This document shows positions 1-6,870 of a DNA stretch of 64,000 nt, piece after piece. The notes beneath the pieces were generated by a model. That model was not told the origin of the DNA. It saw only the letters and a list, made by a program, of their open reading frames with translations, and made no database searches. The stretch is from Terrimonas rubra (GTDB lineage Bacteria; Bacteroidota; Bacteroidia; Chitinophagales; Chitinophagaceae), in the NCBI RefSeq assembly GCF_042686025.1, contig NZ_JBHUOZ010000003.1, positions 1,612,001-1,676,000 on the forward strand. The letters run 5' to 3'. The first letter of the stretch is position 1. Each line of letters opens with the position of its first letter. Both the position numbers and the translations under genes were made by a program.

Positions 1-5
1 ACTAT

Positions 6-428
6 ATGAGCACCCCGTCAACACAAGTAACCATCAGCGCCCATGTAAATGCCCCGGTTGAGAAGACCTGGGATTATTTTTTTAACCCCGTGCATATTGT
101 AAAATGGAATGCTGCATCGGACGACTGGCATACACCCAGCGCATCCGGTGATCTGCGCCCCGGCGGCCGCTTTACCTCGCGTATGGAAGCCAAAGACGGC
201 AGTATGGGCTTTGATTTTGGCGGCACCTATGATGAGGTAGTGGCCAACGAGTTTGTAAGTTATACCATGGATGATGGCCGCAAAGTAAGCATCAGTTTTA
301 CTGCCGATGATAACGGCACTGACATAGTAGAAAAGTTTGATGCCGAGGAAACCAACCCGGTAGAGATGCAGCAGGCCGGCTGGCAGGCTATACTGGATAG
401 TTTTAAGACCTATACCGAAAATAATTAA
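6..428 (+). CDS. SRPBCC family (AHSA1/START-like) protein
   Basis: A 140-residue single-domain protein with the layout of the SRPBCC/AHSA1 helix-grip fold. It has an N-terminal strand and helix (PVEKTWDYFFNP, about residues 17-28), a run of beta strands containing GGRFTSRMEAKDGS, and a long C-terminal helix (QQAGWQAILDSFKTY). Members bind small hydrophobic ligands or act as Hsp90 co-chaperone-like domains; the ligand here cannot be told. The ATG lies 5 nt inside the window, so its promoter is not visible. It ends 10 nt before a bidirectional hairpin terminator shared with the convergent small membrane protein. The family call is firm; the function is unknown. Confidence 0.85.
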   Translation: MSTPSTQVTISAHVNAPVEKTWDYFFNPVHIVKWNAASDDWHTPSASGDLRPGGRFTSRMEAKDGSMGFDFGGTYDEVVANEFVSYTMDDGRKVSISFTADDNGTDIVEKFDAEETNPVEMQQAGWQAILDSFKTYTENN

Positions 429-437
429 GCCATATAA

Positions 438-459
438 AAACCCCGGAACTCCGGGGTTT
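438..459. terminator. Bidirectional Rho-independent terminator
   Basis: Ten-base-pair perfect stem AAACCCCGGA / TCCGGGGTTT with a 2-nt loop, A-run before it and GTTTTT after it. It sits between two convergent genes (ends at 428 and 464) and can serve both. Confidence 0.85.
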
Positions 460-463
460 GTTT

Positions 464-763
464 TTATGCTTTAAGATTGATGACCTGCCTGCTATTGCTT
501 TTACCAAAATACCGGAAGGCCCAGGCCAGGGTAAAGGTGGGTATAAAGTCGGTAAAGGGAAGAATTTCCTCTACAAAACTAAAACCGCCACCCAGCGCCC
601 CCATTTTTCCGCCGAAAAGCCTGTAAAAGATAACAGCGGAAACAGGTGCCCATACCAGGTCGGTAAACTCGCCCAATACGGGCAGGCTAAACGATGCATA
701 ACCTATGATATCCAGCAGGATACATAAAGGCAGTGCAGGAATGGATCTTTGTGTTTTGTTCAT
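464..763 (-). CDS. Small hydrophobic membrane protein, unknown function
   Basis: A 99-residue protein dominated by hydrophobic stretches (about residues 8-48 and 58-86), suggesting two to three membrane segments separated by a glycine-rich loop (GGKMGALGGGFSF). The sequence has the look of a short conserved Bacteroidota membrane protein with LPVLGEFTDLVWAPVSA and EEILPFTDFIPTFTLAW motifs, but I cannot attach a function. It is convergent with the SRPBCC gene and shares its terminator. The reading frame on the opposite strand (458-727) is lysine/glutamine-rich without recognisable features and is taken as a shadow. Confidence 0.7.
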   Translation of the reverse strand: MNKTQRSIPALPLCILLDIIGYASFSLPVLGEFTDLVWAPVSAVIFYRLFGGKMGALGGGFSFVEEILPFTDFIPTFTLAWAFRYFGKSNSRQVINLKA

Positions 764-1175
764 TTTCGTTGTTACTTGTTTTAGCCCTTATTGTATCAAA
801 TTACATGCTAGATTACACAATTGACAGTTGACAATGGACAAATGACAATGTAAGCAGTTTTTTGTGGCGTAATGACATAAAAAAGCTGCGTAACGATAAG
901 AACGATGAAGTGAGTGACACAACAGGCGATGCCAGTAGTACTGCAGCCGGTTACCAAAACAATATTTTACCGCTTTATGTGAAATGCTCATTGCCAGTTG
1001 CCTGTTGCTTATTCTGCTAACAATAATTGTCAACTGTCATTTGTCCATTGTCAATTAATAAACTGTCTATTACCCCGTAAATTCCCTCCGAGTTTATCCC
1101 CAACGGCGTTATTTTTTAATGAATTGGCTGCTGACTTGGCGGGTTTTATTATCTTTAGTCGGTTTAAAGGATGTT
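764..1175. other. 412-bp intergenic region with inverted repeats
   Basis: No convincing gene. It holds a 34-bp element at 817-850 built on TTGACAGTTGACAATGGACA, and a related inverted copy at about 1023-1056. Between them, 866-963 on the minus strand resembles a dispersed 60-90-bp element also seen at 32684-32740 and 58501-58560 (core AGCTGCA...TTGCGtCGC). Short open frames here (788-1033 minus, 998-1183 plus) are made of the repeats and look spurious. The promoter of the downstream bactofilin cluster should lie near 1080-1170, but no TAnnTTTG box is clear. Confidence 0.6.
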
Positions 1176-1571
1176 ATGAGTAAACTGGAAGGCGAATCTA
1201 CGTTTAAGCGGCTGCGTAACCGGTACCGGATGGTAGTGATGAACGATGATACCTACGAAGAAGTGGTGACGTTTAAACTTACGCGTTTGAGTGTGTACGT
1301 GATGTTAAGCTCCATTTTTGTAATACTGGTGGGGCTGACGGTGGCATTGATCGTGTTTACACCTTTACGTTATTATATACCGGGCCAGGTAACCCAGCAA
1401 TCGGGCAGGGAGATGCGGACGGTAAAAATGGGCATTGACTCGGTAAACCGCCAGGTGGAATACAGTGAGAAATACCTGGACAATATTAGAAGAGTATTAA
1501 AAGGAGATGTTGCTATACCCTTGGACACCACATTGTTAGAAGTTCCTAAAGATGAATTGTCTGAAGATTAA
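1176..1571 (+). CDS. Single-pass membrane protein, N-terminal part of an M23-type protein
   Basis: A 131-residue protein: short cytoplasmic segment (RNRYRMVVMNDDTYEEVVTF), one membrane helix at about residues 41-66 (VYVMLSSIFVILVGLTVALI), then FTPLRYYIPG and a short helical tail ending in SED. In other Bacteroidota this N-terminal module heads an M23 peptidoglycan peptidase encoded just before bactofilin. Here the stop comes about 65 residues after the helix and no peptidase domain follows. I chose ATG 1176 over the in-frame ATG at 1119, which would add a hydrophobic extension with no counterpart in the motif. The stop is 12 nt before bactofilin, so they are probably cotranscribed. It may anchor or recruit bactofilin at the membrane (inference). 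Confidence 0.7.
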   Translation: MSKLEGESTFKRLRNRYRMVVMNDDTYEEVVTFKLTRLSVYVMLSSIFVILVGLTVALIVFTPLRYYIPGQVTQQSGREMRTVKMGIDSVNRQVEYSEKYLDNIRRVLKGDVAIPLDTTLLEVPKDELSED

Positions 1572-1583
1572 AACCAACACTAT

Positions 1584-1997
1584 ATGTTCAATCCTAAAAA
1601 AACCGGTACAAACGAAAAAGCAAGCTCCGGTAGCGGCGCTACCCTTGTAAGTGCAGGCACCACCATGCGTGGCGATATCAGCAGCGATACCGACCTGCGT
1701 ATTGACGGCACCGTAAAAGGCAATATACAATGCACCGCCAAAGTACTGATAGGCGCTAATGGCGTGGTAGAAGGTGATATTTCGGGCACACAGGCCGATA
1801 TTGTTGGCAAAGTGACCGGCACCATCCGCGTAAAAGAGCTGGTACAACTGCGCGGCGAATGCGTAGTAACCGGCAACCTATATGCCGGCAAATTACAGGT
1901 AGAACCCACTGCCACTTTTAACGGCGAATGCCATATGGGCAATAATATTGTGGAGATGAAGACAGAAACCAAACTGGCCCCTGCTGTTGCAAAATAA
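1584..1997 (+). CDS. Bactofilin (polymer-forming cytoskeletal protein)
   Basis: A 137-residue bactofilin. The core (about residues 20-115) is a right-handed beta-helix built from short hydrophobic/glycine repeats such as GDISSDTDLRIDGTVKGNI and GVVEGDISGTQADIVGKVTG, flanked by disordered tails (N-terminal KKTGTNEKASSGSGA, C-terminal lysine/alanine-rich). Bactofilins self-assemble without nucleotide into filaments that scaffold cell-wall enzymes. The neighbour upstream is a membrane protein whose homologues carry an M23 peptidase, which fits that role. The next gene, atpZ, overlaps its 3' end. Confidence 0.93.
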   Translation: MFNPKKTGTNEKASSGSGATLVSAGTTMRGDISSDTDLRIDGTVKGNIQCTAKVLIGANGVVEGDISGTQADIVGKVTGTIRVKELVQLRGECVVTGNLYAGKLQVEPTATFNGECHMGNNIVEMKTETKLAPAVAK

Positions 1998-2218
1998 ATT
2001 TACCAGATCGCAAAGACCGGTTTTACGCTATATTGGCCTGGGCACGCAGCTCCTGGTAATGCTGGGTGGTGCTGTGTACGGTGGCTTATGGCTGGATAAA
2101 AAAAACTGACCTGTCGCCCTTATTTACCTGTGCCTTACCTTTGCTGGTATTAGTGGGTGTTTTTTACACCCTGATTAAAGAAACTACAAAAAAGAAGAAG
2201 AATGGTGGCATTAACTAA
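1987..2218 (+). pseudogene. atpZ: AtpZ/AtpI (F0F1 ATPase accessory) with frameshift at an A8 run
   Basis: From a TTG at 1987, overlapping the bactofilin stop, the frame reads a basic start (KFTRSQRPVLRY) and a first membrane helix (IGLGTQLLVMLGGAVYGGLW), then LDKKN and a stop at 2107-2109. The run at 2098-2105 is eight adenines. With seven, the frame continues through DLSPLFTCALPLLVLVGVF and KETTKKKKNGGIN to TAA 2216-2218, which is the second helix and tail expected of AtpZ, a small two-helix protein linked to Mg/Ca entry and c-ring assembly of ATP synthase. The downstream part has no other damage. It is either a recent frameshift, a sequence error, or rescued by slippage on the A run. The next gene's ATG (2202) overlaps the restored end, as in an intact operon. 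Confidence 0.8.
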
Positions 2219-2606
2219 GTCATCGGCGTTTAACAAGGCACTGATTGCTTTTGCACTGATAACCGGCGTAACTATTATGGGTAAGAACTGGCTGGCCCTG
2301 CAACAGATTGATTACAGGGTGGTACTGGGCGGTAATATTTTATTGTTCCTGATAAGCGTGGTAACAACGGGCATGTCTGTTAACGCTTTAAAAAATCCCA
2401 ACCCGCATGCTTTTGTACGTGCCGTATATGCCGGCTTTTTAATACGCCTGTTTACCTGCGCTATTGCCGCTGTTATTTATATTGTGATGGCCAAGGATGG
2501 CGTGAACAAGTACGGCCTGTTTTTAAGCATGCTTACCTACTTTGTATATACTGCCATTGAAGTAGCTGCCATACAAAAAATATTAAGAGATAAGAAGAAT
2601 GCCTAA
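2202..2606 (+). CDS. AtpI-like four-helix membrane protein
   Basis: A 134-residue protein with four predicted membrane helices (about residues 9-28, 40-60, 72-98, 105-127) and a basic C-terminus (RDKKNA). In Bacteroidota a protein of this kind lies between AtpZ and the a subunit (AtpB) of ATP synthase, and resembles ATP synthase protein I. Its start overlaps the restored end of atpZ by 17 nt and its stop overlaps the next gene by 8 nt, so translation is probably coupled. Oddly, no atpB follows; the next gene is a SprT-like protease. The assignment rests on context and topology more than on sequence motifs. Confidence 0.7.
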   Translation: MVALTKSSAFNKALIAFALITGVTIMGKNWLALQQIDYRVVLGGNILLFLISVVTTGMSVNALKNPNPHAFVRAVYAGFLIRLFTCAIAAVIYIVMAKDGVNKYGLFLSMLTYFVYTAIEVAAIQKILRDKKNA

Positions 2607-3228
2607 GAAGGATGTTCCCATTGCACAACTGCAGGATTTTTTACCCGATGGTGTGTATGGCCCCGTACTGCAATACCTGAATCAATATAAAGTACACCTG
2701 ACCATTACCAAGGAAAGAAAAACGGTACTGGGCGATTACCGGCACCGCACTTTGCAGCAAAGGCACCGTATTAGTGTAAACGGCAACCTGAATAAATATT
2801 CCTTTTTAATTACTTTATTACACGAGCTGGCCCACCTGCTTACGTTTGAGCAGTTTGGCAACCGGGTACAGGCCCACGGCAAGGAATGGAAAGCCGTGTA
2901 CGGGCAGGTATTACACCAGTTTGTAATGACCAAGGTTTTCCCCCCCGATATTGAAGCCGAGCTGCTGCAATCCTTAAAAAATCCCGCAGCTTCCAGCTGT
3001 GCCGAAGAAGGGCTGTTAAGGGTATTGCGCCGCTACGACAGTATTCCCGACTCGCAAAAACTGGTGGAGGAATTACCCGAAGACAGTTTATTTGCCACCA
3101 GCGACGGCCGCATTTTTGCCAAGGGAAAAAAGCTGCGTAAACGCTATTTGTGCAAGGAATTAAAAACGGGCAAGACCTATTTATTCAGTGGTCTGTACCC
3201 GGCCAGGCTGATACAGATAACCGATTAA
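2599..3228 (+). CDS. SprT-like zinc metalloprotease domain protein
   Basis: A 209-residue protein with a zincin motif HELAH at residues 75-79 (LLHELAHLLTFEQFGN) preceded by a beta strand (HRISVNGNLNKYSFLITL), and followed by a HGKEWKAVYG segment as in SprT/SPRTN-type domains. The SprT family handles DNA-protein crosslinks in eukaryotes; the bacterial role is poorly known. The C-terminal part (FATSDGRIFAKGKKLRKRYLC) is a small beta domain with one conserved-looking Cys rather than a full zinc ribbon. The start overlaps the upstream membrane protein by 8 nt. The stop overlaps, tail to tail, the stop of the CYTH gene by 4 nt, leaving no room for a terminator. Confidence 0.85.
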   Translation: MPKKDVPIAQLQDFLPDGVYGPVLQYLNQYKVHLTITKERKTVLGDYRHRTLQQRHRISVNGNLNKYSFLITLLHELAHLLTFEQFGNRVQAHGKEWKAVYGQVLHQFVMTKVFPPDIEAELLQSLKNPAASSCAEEGLLRVLRRYDSIPDSQKLVEELPEDSLFATSDGRIFAKGKKLRKRYLCKELKTGKTYLFSGLYPARLIQITD

Positions 3229-3743
3229 AGCGCCAGCAGGAGATCGCTGTAGGAAACGGCAACAAAATCCTGCTCCTGTATACCCAGGAAATCTTTATAA
3301 TAATTGGCCTGCTGCTGTATGGCTTCCAGTGTAGCATGCTGCTCATCGGCAATGGCTTCCACTTCTACAAATGTGCCCAGGTTATCGAGGGTATCAAAAT
3401 GAAATTTTACATTACCAATAAAATAGATCTTCCGGCTTTTACTCACCACCACTTTTATACCCAGTGTTTTTACCAGTATGGCTTTTAGCGTGGCATCGGG
3501 CTGGTGTTTGTATAAGAGTATATCTGATTGTTTGGCACCGGCAATATTGGGGCGGATATAGTGGATGAGCGCATTTTCAATATTCCCTTCCCGCAGTTTC
3601 AGGCGGCTTTCTGCTACGTTAAAATAAGTATCCACCTGTTTATCGGTGCCTTTGAAAACGGGATTAAGGGTTAATAATTTTTCTTCCAGTGCAGGCAATT
3701 GTGTGGTACGGGCTTTAAACTCAAAATTCAACTTGGCAGACAT
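3225..3743 (-). CDS. CYTH domain protein (class IV adenylate cyclase-like)
   Basis: A 172-residue CYTH (CyaB/ThTPase) domain. It begins with the strand LNFEFKARTTQ, a variant of the ExExK signature in which the first acidic position is not conserved. It carries paired basic/acidic strands typical of the triphosphate tunnel: QVDTYFNV, RLKLREG, LIHYIRP, SRKIYFIGNVKFHFDTLDNLGTFVEVEAIA. Family members hydrolyse or cyclise organic triphosphates (thiamine triphosphatase, AC class IV); the substrate here is not determinable. A TAnnTTTG box lies at 3757-3764, giving a leader of about 10 nt. Confidence 0.85.
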   Translation of the reverse strand: MSAKLNFEFKARTTQLPALEEKLLTLNPVFKGTDKQVDTYFNVAESRLKLREGNIENALIHYIRPNIAGAKQSDILLYKHQPDATLKAILVKTLGIKVVVSKSRKIYFIGNVKFHFDTLDNLGTFVEVEAIADEQHATLEAIQQQANYYKDFLGIQEQDFVAVSYSDLLLAL

Positions 3744-3756
3744 GCTTTTTTTTGAA

Positions 3757-3764
3757 CAAAATTA
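3757..3764 (-). promoter_or_regulatory. -7 promoter box TAATTTTG for the CYTH gene
   Basis: Exact match to the Bacteroidota sigma-A -7 consensus TAnnTTTG on the minus strand, 13 nt upstream of the ATG at 3743. No clear -33 TTG element is visible. Confidence 0.55.
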
Positions 3765-3824
3765 AGGCATTCGGCCTTGCCGCGTTTTAACTTTCGTGCA
3801 TACGCTTTAGAACAACTATATCAT

Positions 3825-3832
3825 TATTTTTG
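3825..3832 (+). promoter_or_regulatory. -7 promoter box TATTTTTG abutting the ABC transporter start
   Basis: Exact TAnnTTTG match ending 4 nt before the ATG at 3837. With the usual 4-6 nt from box to transcription start, the mRNA would begin at or next to the start codon, so this transcript may be leaderless. It also argues against the upstream in-frame start at 3777. Confidence 0.55.
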
Positions 3833-3836
3833 CAGC

Positions 3837-5657
3837 ATGAAGCATTTAAGGGCGCTTAATAAATATTTCTGGAAATACAGGTGGCGTTTGGGATTCGGTG
3901 TTTTTTTCGTGGTATTATCCAACTACTTTAACGTATTGGCACCCCAGCTTACCGGCTACGTGATCGATTATGTGAACCATTCTTTACAATTTAATGGTGC
4001 AGCGCCTTCTACCGACGGTAAATCTTACGATATTTTAATTAAACAGCTGATTAATTATATTACTACCATGAGCGGCGCCTGGAACGTGGTATTGTTATGC
4101 GTGGTAGTACTGATTATACTGGCTTTGCTGAAAGCTTTTTTCCTGTTTTTAATGCGGCAGACCATTATTGTAATGAGCCGCCTGATTGAGTACGACCAGA
4201 AAAACGAGGTATATAAACATTACCAGCAACTGGATGCCCTGTTTTACAAACGCAACAGCACCGGCGACCTGATGAACCGGATTACCGAGGATGTAAGCCG
4301 CGTACGCATGTTTACCGGCCCGGCTATTATGTACGTGGTGAACTTAGTCACCATTATCGGCTTCAGCGTTTTCTTTATGTTCCAGCGCAGCCCCGAGCTT
4401 ACCTTATATGTATTACTGCCGCTGCCGGTACTGGCCGCCATTATTTATGTAGTGAACCAGCGCATTCATAAACAAAGCGAGGTGATACAGGAATCCTTAT
4501 CGGCGCTAACCACCAATGCGCAGGAATCCTATGCGGGTATACGGGTAATTAAATCCTTTACGCAGGAGAACACCATGCTGCGTTTTTTTACCCAGAACAG
4601 TGAAAAATACCGCCAGAGTGCGGTGGGCCTGGCAAAGATTGAAGCCCTGTATTTCCCCTCCATTACTTTACTGATTGGCCTGAGTACTTTGCTCACCATT
4701 ATGATCGGAGGGCTGTACTATATTCATGGTACACATAATATAGGCCCCGGTACCATTGTGGAGTTTGTTATTTATGTAAACATGCTCACGTTCCCGGTAA
4801 GTGCCATTGGACTTACCGCCAGCATGATACAAAGAGCAGCGGCCTCGCAAAAACGTTTGAACGAGTTTTTAGATATTAAACCCGCCATTGTTGACCAGCC
4901 CATGGCCAGGGATATACCTTTACATGGTGATATTATTTTTAATAATGTGACCATGCAATATCCCGATACCGGCATACAGGCATTGAAACATTTTAACCTG
5001 CATATTAAAGCGGGTGAGAAGATCGCCATTTTTGGCCGCACCGGCAGTGGTAAGACCACGCTGGCACAAATACTGTTACGTATGTACGACCCGCAGGAAG
5101 GGCATGTATCTATTGACGGGGCAGACCTGCGGGAGATTAAACTGGCTGCACTGCGCCAGCAGATCAGTTATGTACCACAGGATGTATTTTTATTCAGCGA
5201 TACCATTTACAACAATATTGCTTCAGGTGAGGCCGATGTAACGGAGGAGCAGGTGCATGAAGCGGCCCGGCAGGCAGGAGTACATGAGGAGATACTGCGC
5301 TTTCCCCAACAATACCAGACCGTTGTAGGTGAAAGGGGCGTAACCCTTAGCGGTGGCCAGAAACAAAGGGTATCCATTGCCCGGGCCATTATTAAAAACC
5401 CGCATATTTTATTGTTTGACGATTGTTTAAGCGCCGTGGACGCCAAGACCGAGAGCCTGATTACAGGACATTTAAATAATTACCTGCAAAATAAGACCGC
5501 CATTATTATTACCCACCGCATATTTGCCTCGCTGCAGTTTGATAGAATATTTGTACTGGATGAGGGTGTAGTGATAGAGCAGGGCACCCACGAGGAACTG
5601 CTGCAAATACCTGATGGTTATTATGCCGCATTATACCAGCAACAGAAAAAAGGGTAA
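3837..5657 (+). CDS. ABC transporter, fused permease/ATPase (MdlB/MsbA-type exporter)
   Basis: A 606-residue half-transporter. A type I exporter membrane domain with six helices (about residues 15-330, including LTGYVIDYVNHS and MSRLIEYDQKNEVYKHYQQ) is followed by an ATPase domain (about 355-600). The ATPase has Walker A GRTGSGKTT (about 399-407), Q-loop YVPQDVFLFSDT, signature LSGGQKQR (about 504-511), Walker B ILLFDDCLSAVD and H-loop ITHR. The residue after the Walker B Asp is Asp rather than Glu, which is frequent in this subgroup. It probably works as a homodimer exporting a lipid or drug. ATG 3837 was chosen because of the adjacent promoter box; an in-frame start 60 nt upstream gives an unlikely N-terminus. 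Confidence 0.92.
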   Translation: MKHLRALNKYFWKYRWRLGFGVFFVVLSNYFNVLAPQLTGYVIDYVNHSLQFNGAAPSTDGKSYDILIKQLINYITTMSGAWNVVLLCVVVLIILALLKAFFLFLMRQTIIVMSRLIEYDQKNEVYKHYQQLDALFYKRNSTGDLMNRITEDVSRVRMFTGPAIMYVVNLVTIIGFSVFFMFQRSPELTLYVLLPLPVLAAIIYVVNQRIHKQSEVIQESLSALTTNAQESYAGIRVIKSFTQENTMLRFFTQNSEKYRQSAVGLAKIEALYFPSITLLIGLSTLLTIMIGGLYYIHGTHNIGPGTIVEFVIYVNMLTFPVSAIGLTASMIQRAAASQKRLNEFLDIKPAIVDQPMARDIPLHGDIIFNNVTMQYPDTGIQALKHFNLHIKAGEKIAIFGRTGSGKTTLAQILLRMYDPQEGHVSIDGADLREIKLAALRQQISYVPQDVFLFSDTIYNNIASGEADVTEEQVHEAARQAGVHEEILRFPQQYQTVVGERGVTLSGGQKQRVSIARAIIKNPHILLFDDCLSAVDAKTESLITGHLNNYLQNKTAIIITHRIFASLQFDRIFVLDEGVVIEQGTHEELLQIPDGYYAALYQQQKKG

Positions 5658-5677
5658 TTATATTTTAAAACTATTGT

Positions 5678-6028
5678 ATGGCGGCTTCCATTAACTATAA
5701 TAATAAAAAATTCCGTGCCCTGCATAACTCCGGTAACGGGGAGGTGGATACTGCACTGGTTTTTCATTACCGGCAACAAGGCAATATTCTCAGTTGCGCC
5801 TATAGTGGCGCCAATATTGTACAGGGGCATTTGCTGGGTTTAGTGGCCGATGACGGCACCATTACCATGCGCTACCACCAGGTAAATACCCGTGGCCAGC
5901 TGATGACCGGCACCTGCATTTCCACCCCGGAAATAATGGAGAATGGTAAAATAAAGTTGTATGAGGACTGGCAATGGACAAGTGGTGATTTATCGGCCGG
6001 AAATTCTGTACTGATTGAAATAGATTAA
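5678..6028 (+). CDS. Small beta-barrel-like protein, often labelled 'N-acetylglutamate synthase'
   Basis: A 116-residue protein of regular beta strands (NNKKFRALHNSGNGEVDTAL, LVFHYRQQGNILSCAYSGAN, IVQGHLLGLVADDGTITMRY) ending in WQWTSGDLSAGNSVLIEID. Close relatives are widespread in Bacteroidota and are often annotated N-acetylglutamate synthase, but I see no GNAT acetyl-CoA motif and no amino-acid-kinase domain, so that label is doubtful. The gene starts 20 nt after the ABC transporter stop and 10 nt before the next gene, consistent with one operon. Function unknown. Confidence 0.7.
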   Translation: MAASINYNNKKFRALHNSGNGEVDTALVFHYRQQGNILSCAYSGANIVQGHLLGLVADDGTITMRYHQVNTRGQLMTGTCISTPEIMENGKIKLYEDWQWTSGDLSAGNSVLIEID

Positions 6029-6038
6029 ACTAGTAACG

Positions 6039-6329
6039 ATGATTTTAGAAGTAGATTTATTGGAAGTAATACCCGGTAAGGAAGCCGCTTTTGAGCAGGA
6101 TTTTGCAAAAGCCGGTGTGTATATCAGCAGCATTAAAGGTTATATCAGGCACAGTATTCGTAAATGCCTGGAGCAACCCAATAAATATATTTTACTGGTA
6201 GAATGGGAAACACTGGAAGACCATACCGTAGGTTTCAGGCAATCGGCCGCCTACCTGGAATGGAAAAAACTGCTGCACCATTATTACGATCCCTTCCCGG
6301 TGGTGGAACATTTTGCAGCCATTGATTAA
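6039..6329 (+). CDS. Antibiotic biosynthesis monooxygenase (ABM) family protein
   Basis: A 96-residue ferredoxin-like ABM domain. It has the typical start (MILEVDLLEVIPGKEAAFEQ), a conserved central strand (SIRKCLEQPNKYILLVEWE) and the helix SAAYLEWKKLLHHYYDPFP. Family members act as small cofactor-free monooxygenases, heme-degrading enzymes or quinol oxidases, usually as dimers; the substrate here is unknown. It lies 10 nt behind the preceding gene, so it is probably cotranscribed with the ABC exporter. Confidence 0.85.
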   Translation: MILEVDLLEVIPGKEAAFEQDFAKAGVYISSIKGYIRHSIRKCLEQPNKYILLVEWETLEDHTVGFRQSAAYLEWKKLLHHYYDPFPVVEHFAAID

Positions 6330-6389
6330 TACCTTTATAGCAGCGGCAACCTATCTTTTTATAGTAACTTTAGGGAACAAAACTGTGCT

Positions 6390-6860
6390 ATGAAAGAAAC
6401 CCTGCGCATGACTTCGCTGTTTGAAAAACTGTATAACGGCAGTCCCTGGATTGATGTAAACCTGTACGATACTTTATCGCCCTTATCCGCTGCACAGGCA
6501 GCCGACAGGGTAGTGCCACAACTGAATACCATCTGGGAGATTGTAAACCACCTTATCAGCTGGCGGGAGAATGTATTGCAGAGAATACAAGGCAAAGTGA
6601 TCAGCACACCAGACCATAATTATTTTAAACCGGTAAACAATACCTCTGCAGCCGCCTGGAAAAAAACCTTAGCACAATTGGCTACCTCACAGGAAAACTG
6701 GCAGCAATTACTGCAAACCTACCCCAAAGCTGATCTTGAAAAGATATACCCCAATAACCAGATGAATTATTACGAACATATACAGGGTATACTGCAACAC
6801 GATGCCTACCACCTGGGACAAATAGTACTGCTGGCCAAACTGGTAAAACAAAAATTGTAA
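6390..6860 (+). CDS. DinB family protein (putative metal-dependent transferase fold)
   Basis: A 156-residue four-helix DinB/YfiT-like protein. The metal-binding histidines typical of the fold are visible: one in the second helix (IWEIVNHLISWRENVL) and two in the last (GILQHDAYHLGQIVLLAKL). DinB-family proteins include thiol transferases (bacillithiol, mycothiol S-transferases) and many of unknown role. The name comes from damage-inducible dinB of Bacillus, not from DNA polymerase IV. It is separated from the ABM gene by 60 nt and may have its own promoter. It ends 10 nt before the convergent nuclease gene. Confidence 0.85.
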   Translation: MKETLRMTSLFEKLYNGSPWIDVNLYDTLSPLSAAQAADRVVPQLNTIWEIVNHLISWRENVLQRIQGKVISTPDHNYFKPVNNTSAAAWKKTLAQLATSQENWQQLLQTYPKADLEKIYPNNQMNYYEHIQGILQHDAYHLGQIVLLAKLVKQKL

Positions 6861-6870
6861 CCGTAACCGG

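Noticed and set aside
788..1033. 81-codon minus-strand frame between the small membrane protein and the bactofilin cluster
   Set aside because: It is built from the TTGACA-type repeat and the dispersed element; protein is His/Cys/Tyr-rich and without family features.
2098..2109. Treating AtpZ as a normal short protein ending at 2109
   Set aside because: The frame after removing one A continues with the expected second helix and tail to 2218 and overlaps the next start in the usual way, so a frameshift explains the data better.
3777..3836. Upstream in-frame start of the ABC exporter
   Set aside because: The -7 box at 3825-3832 lies inside this extension, so the transcript would start after it.
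5678..6028. N-acetylglutamate synthase
   Set aside because: The label is used for relatives, but the protein lacks the GNAT acetyl-CoA loop and any kinase domain, and is too short.
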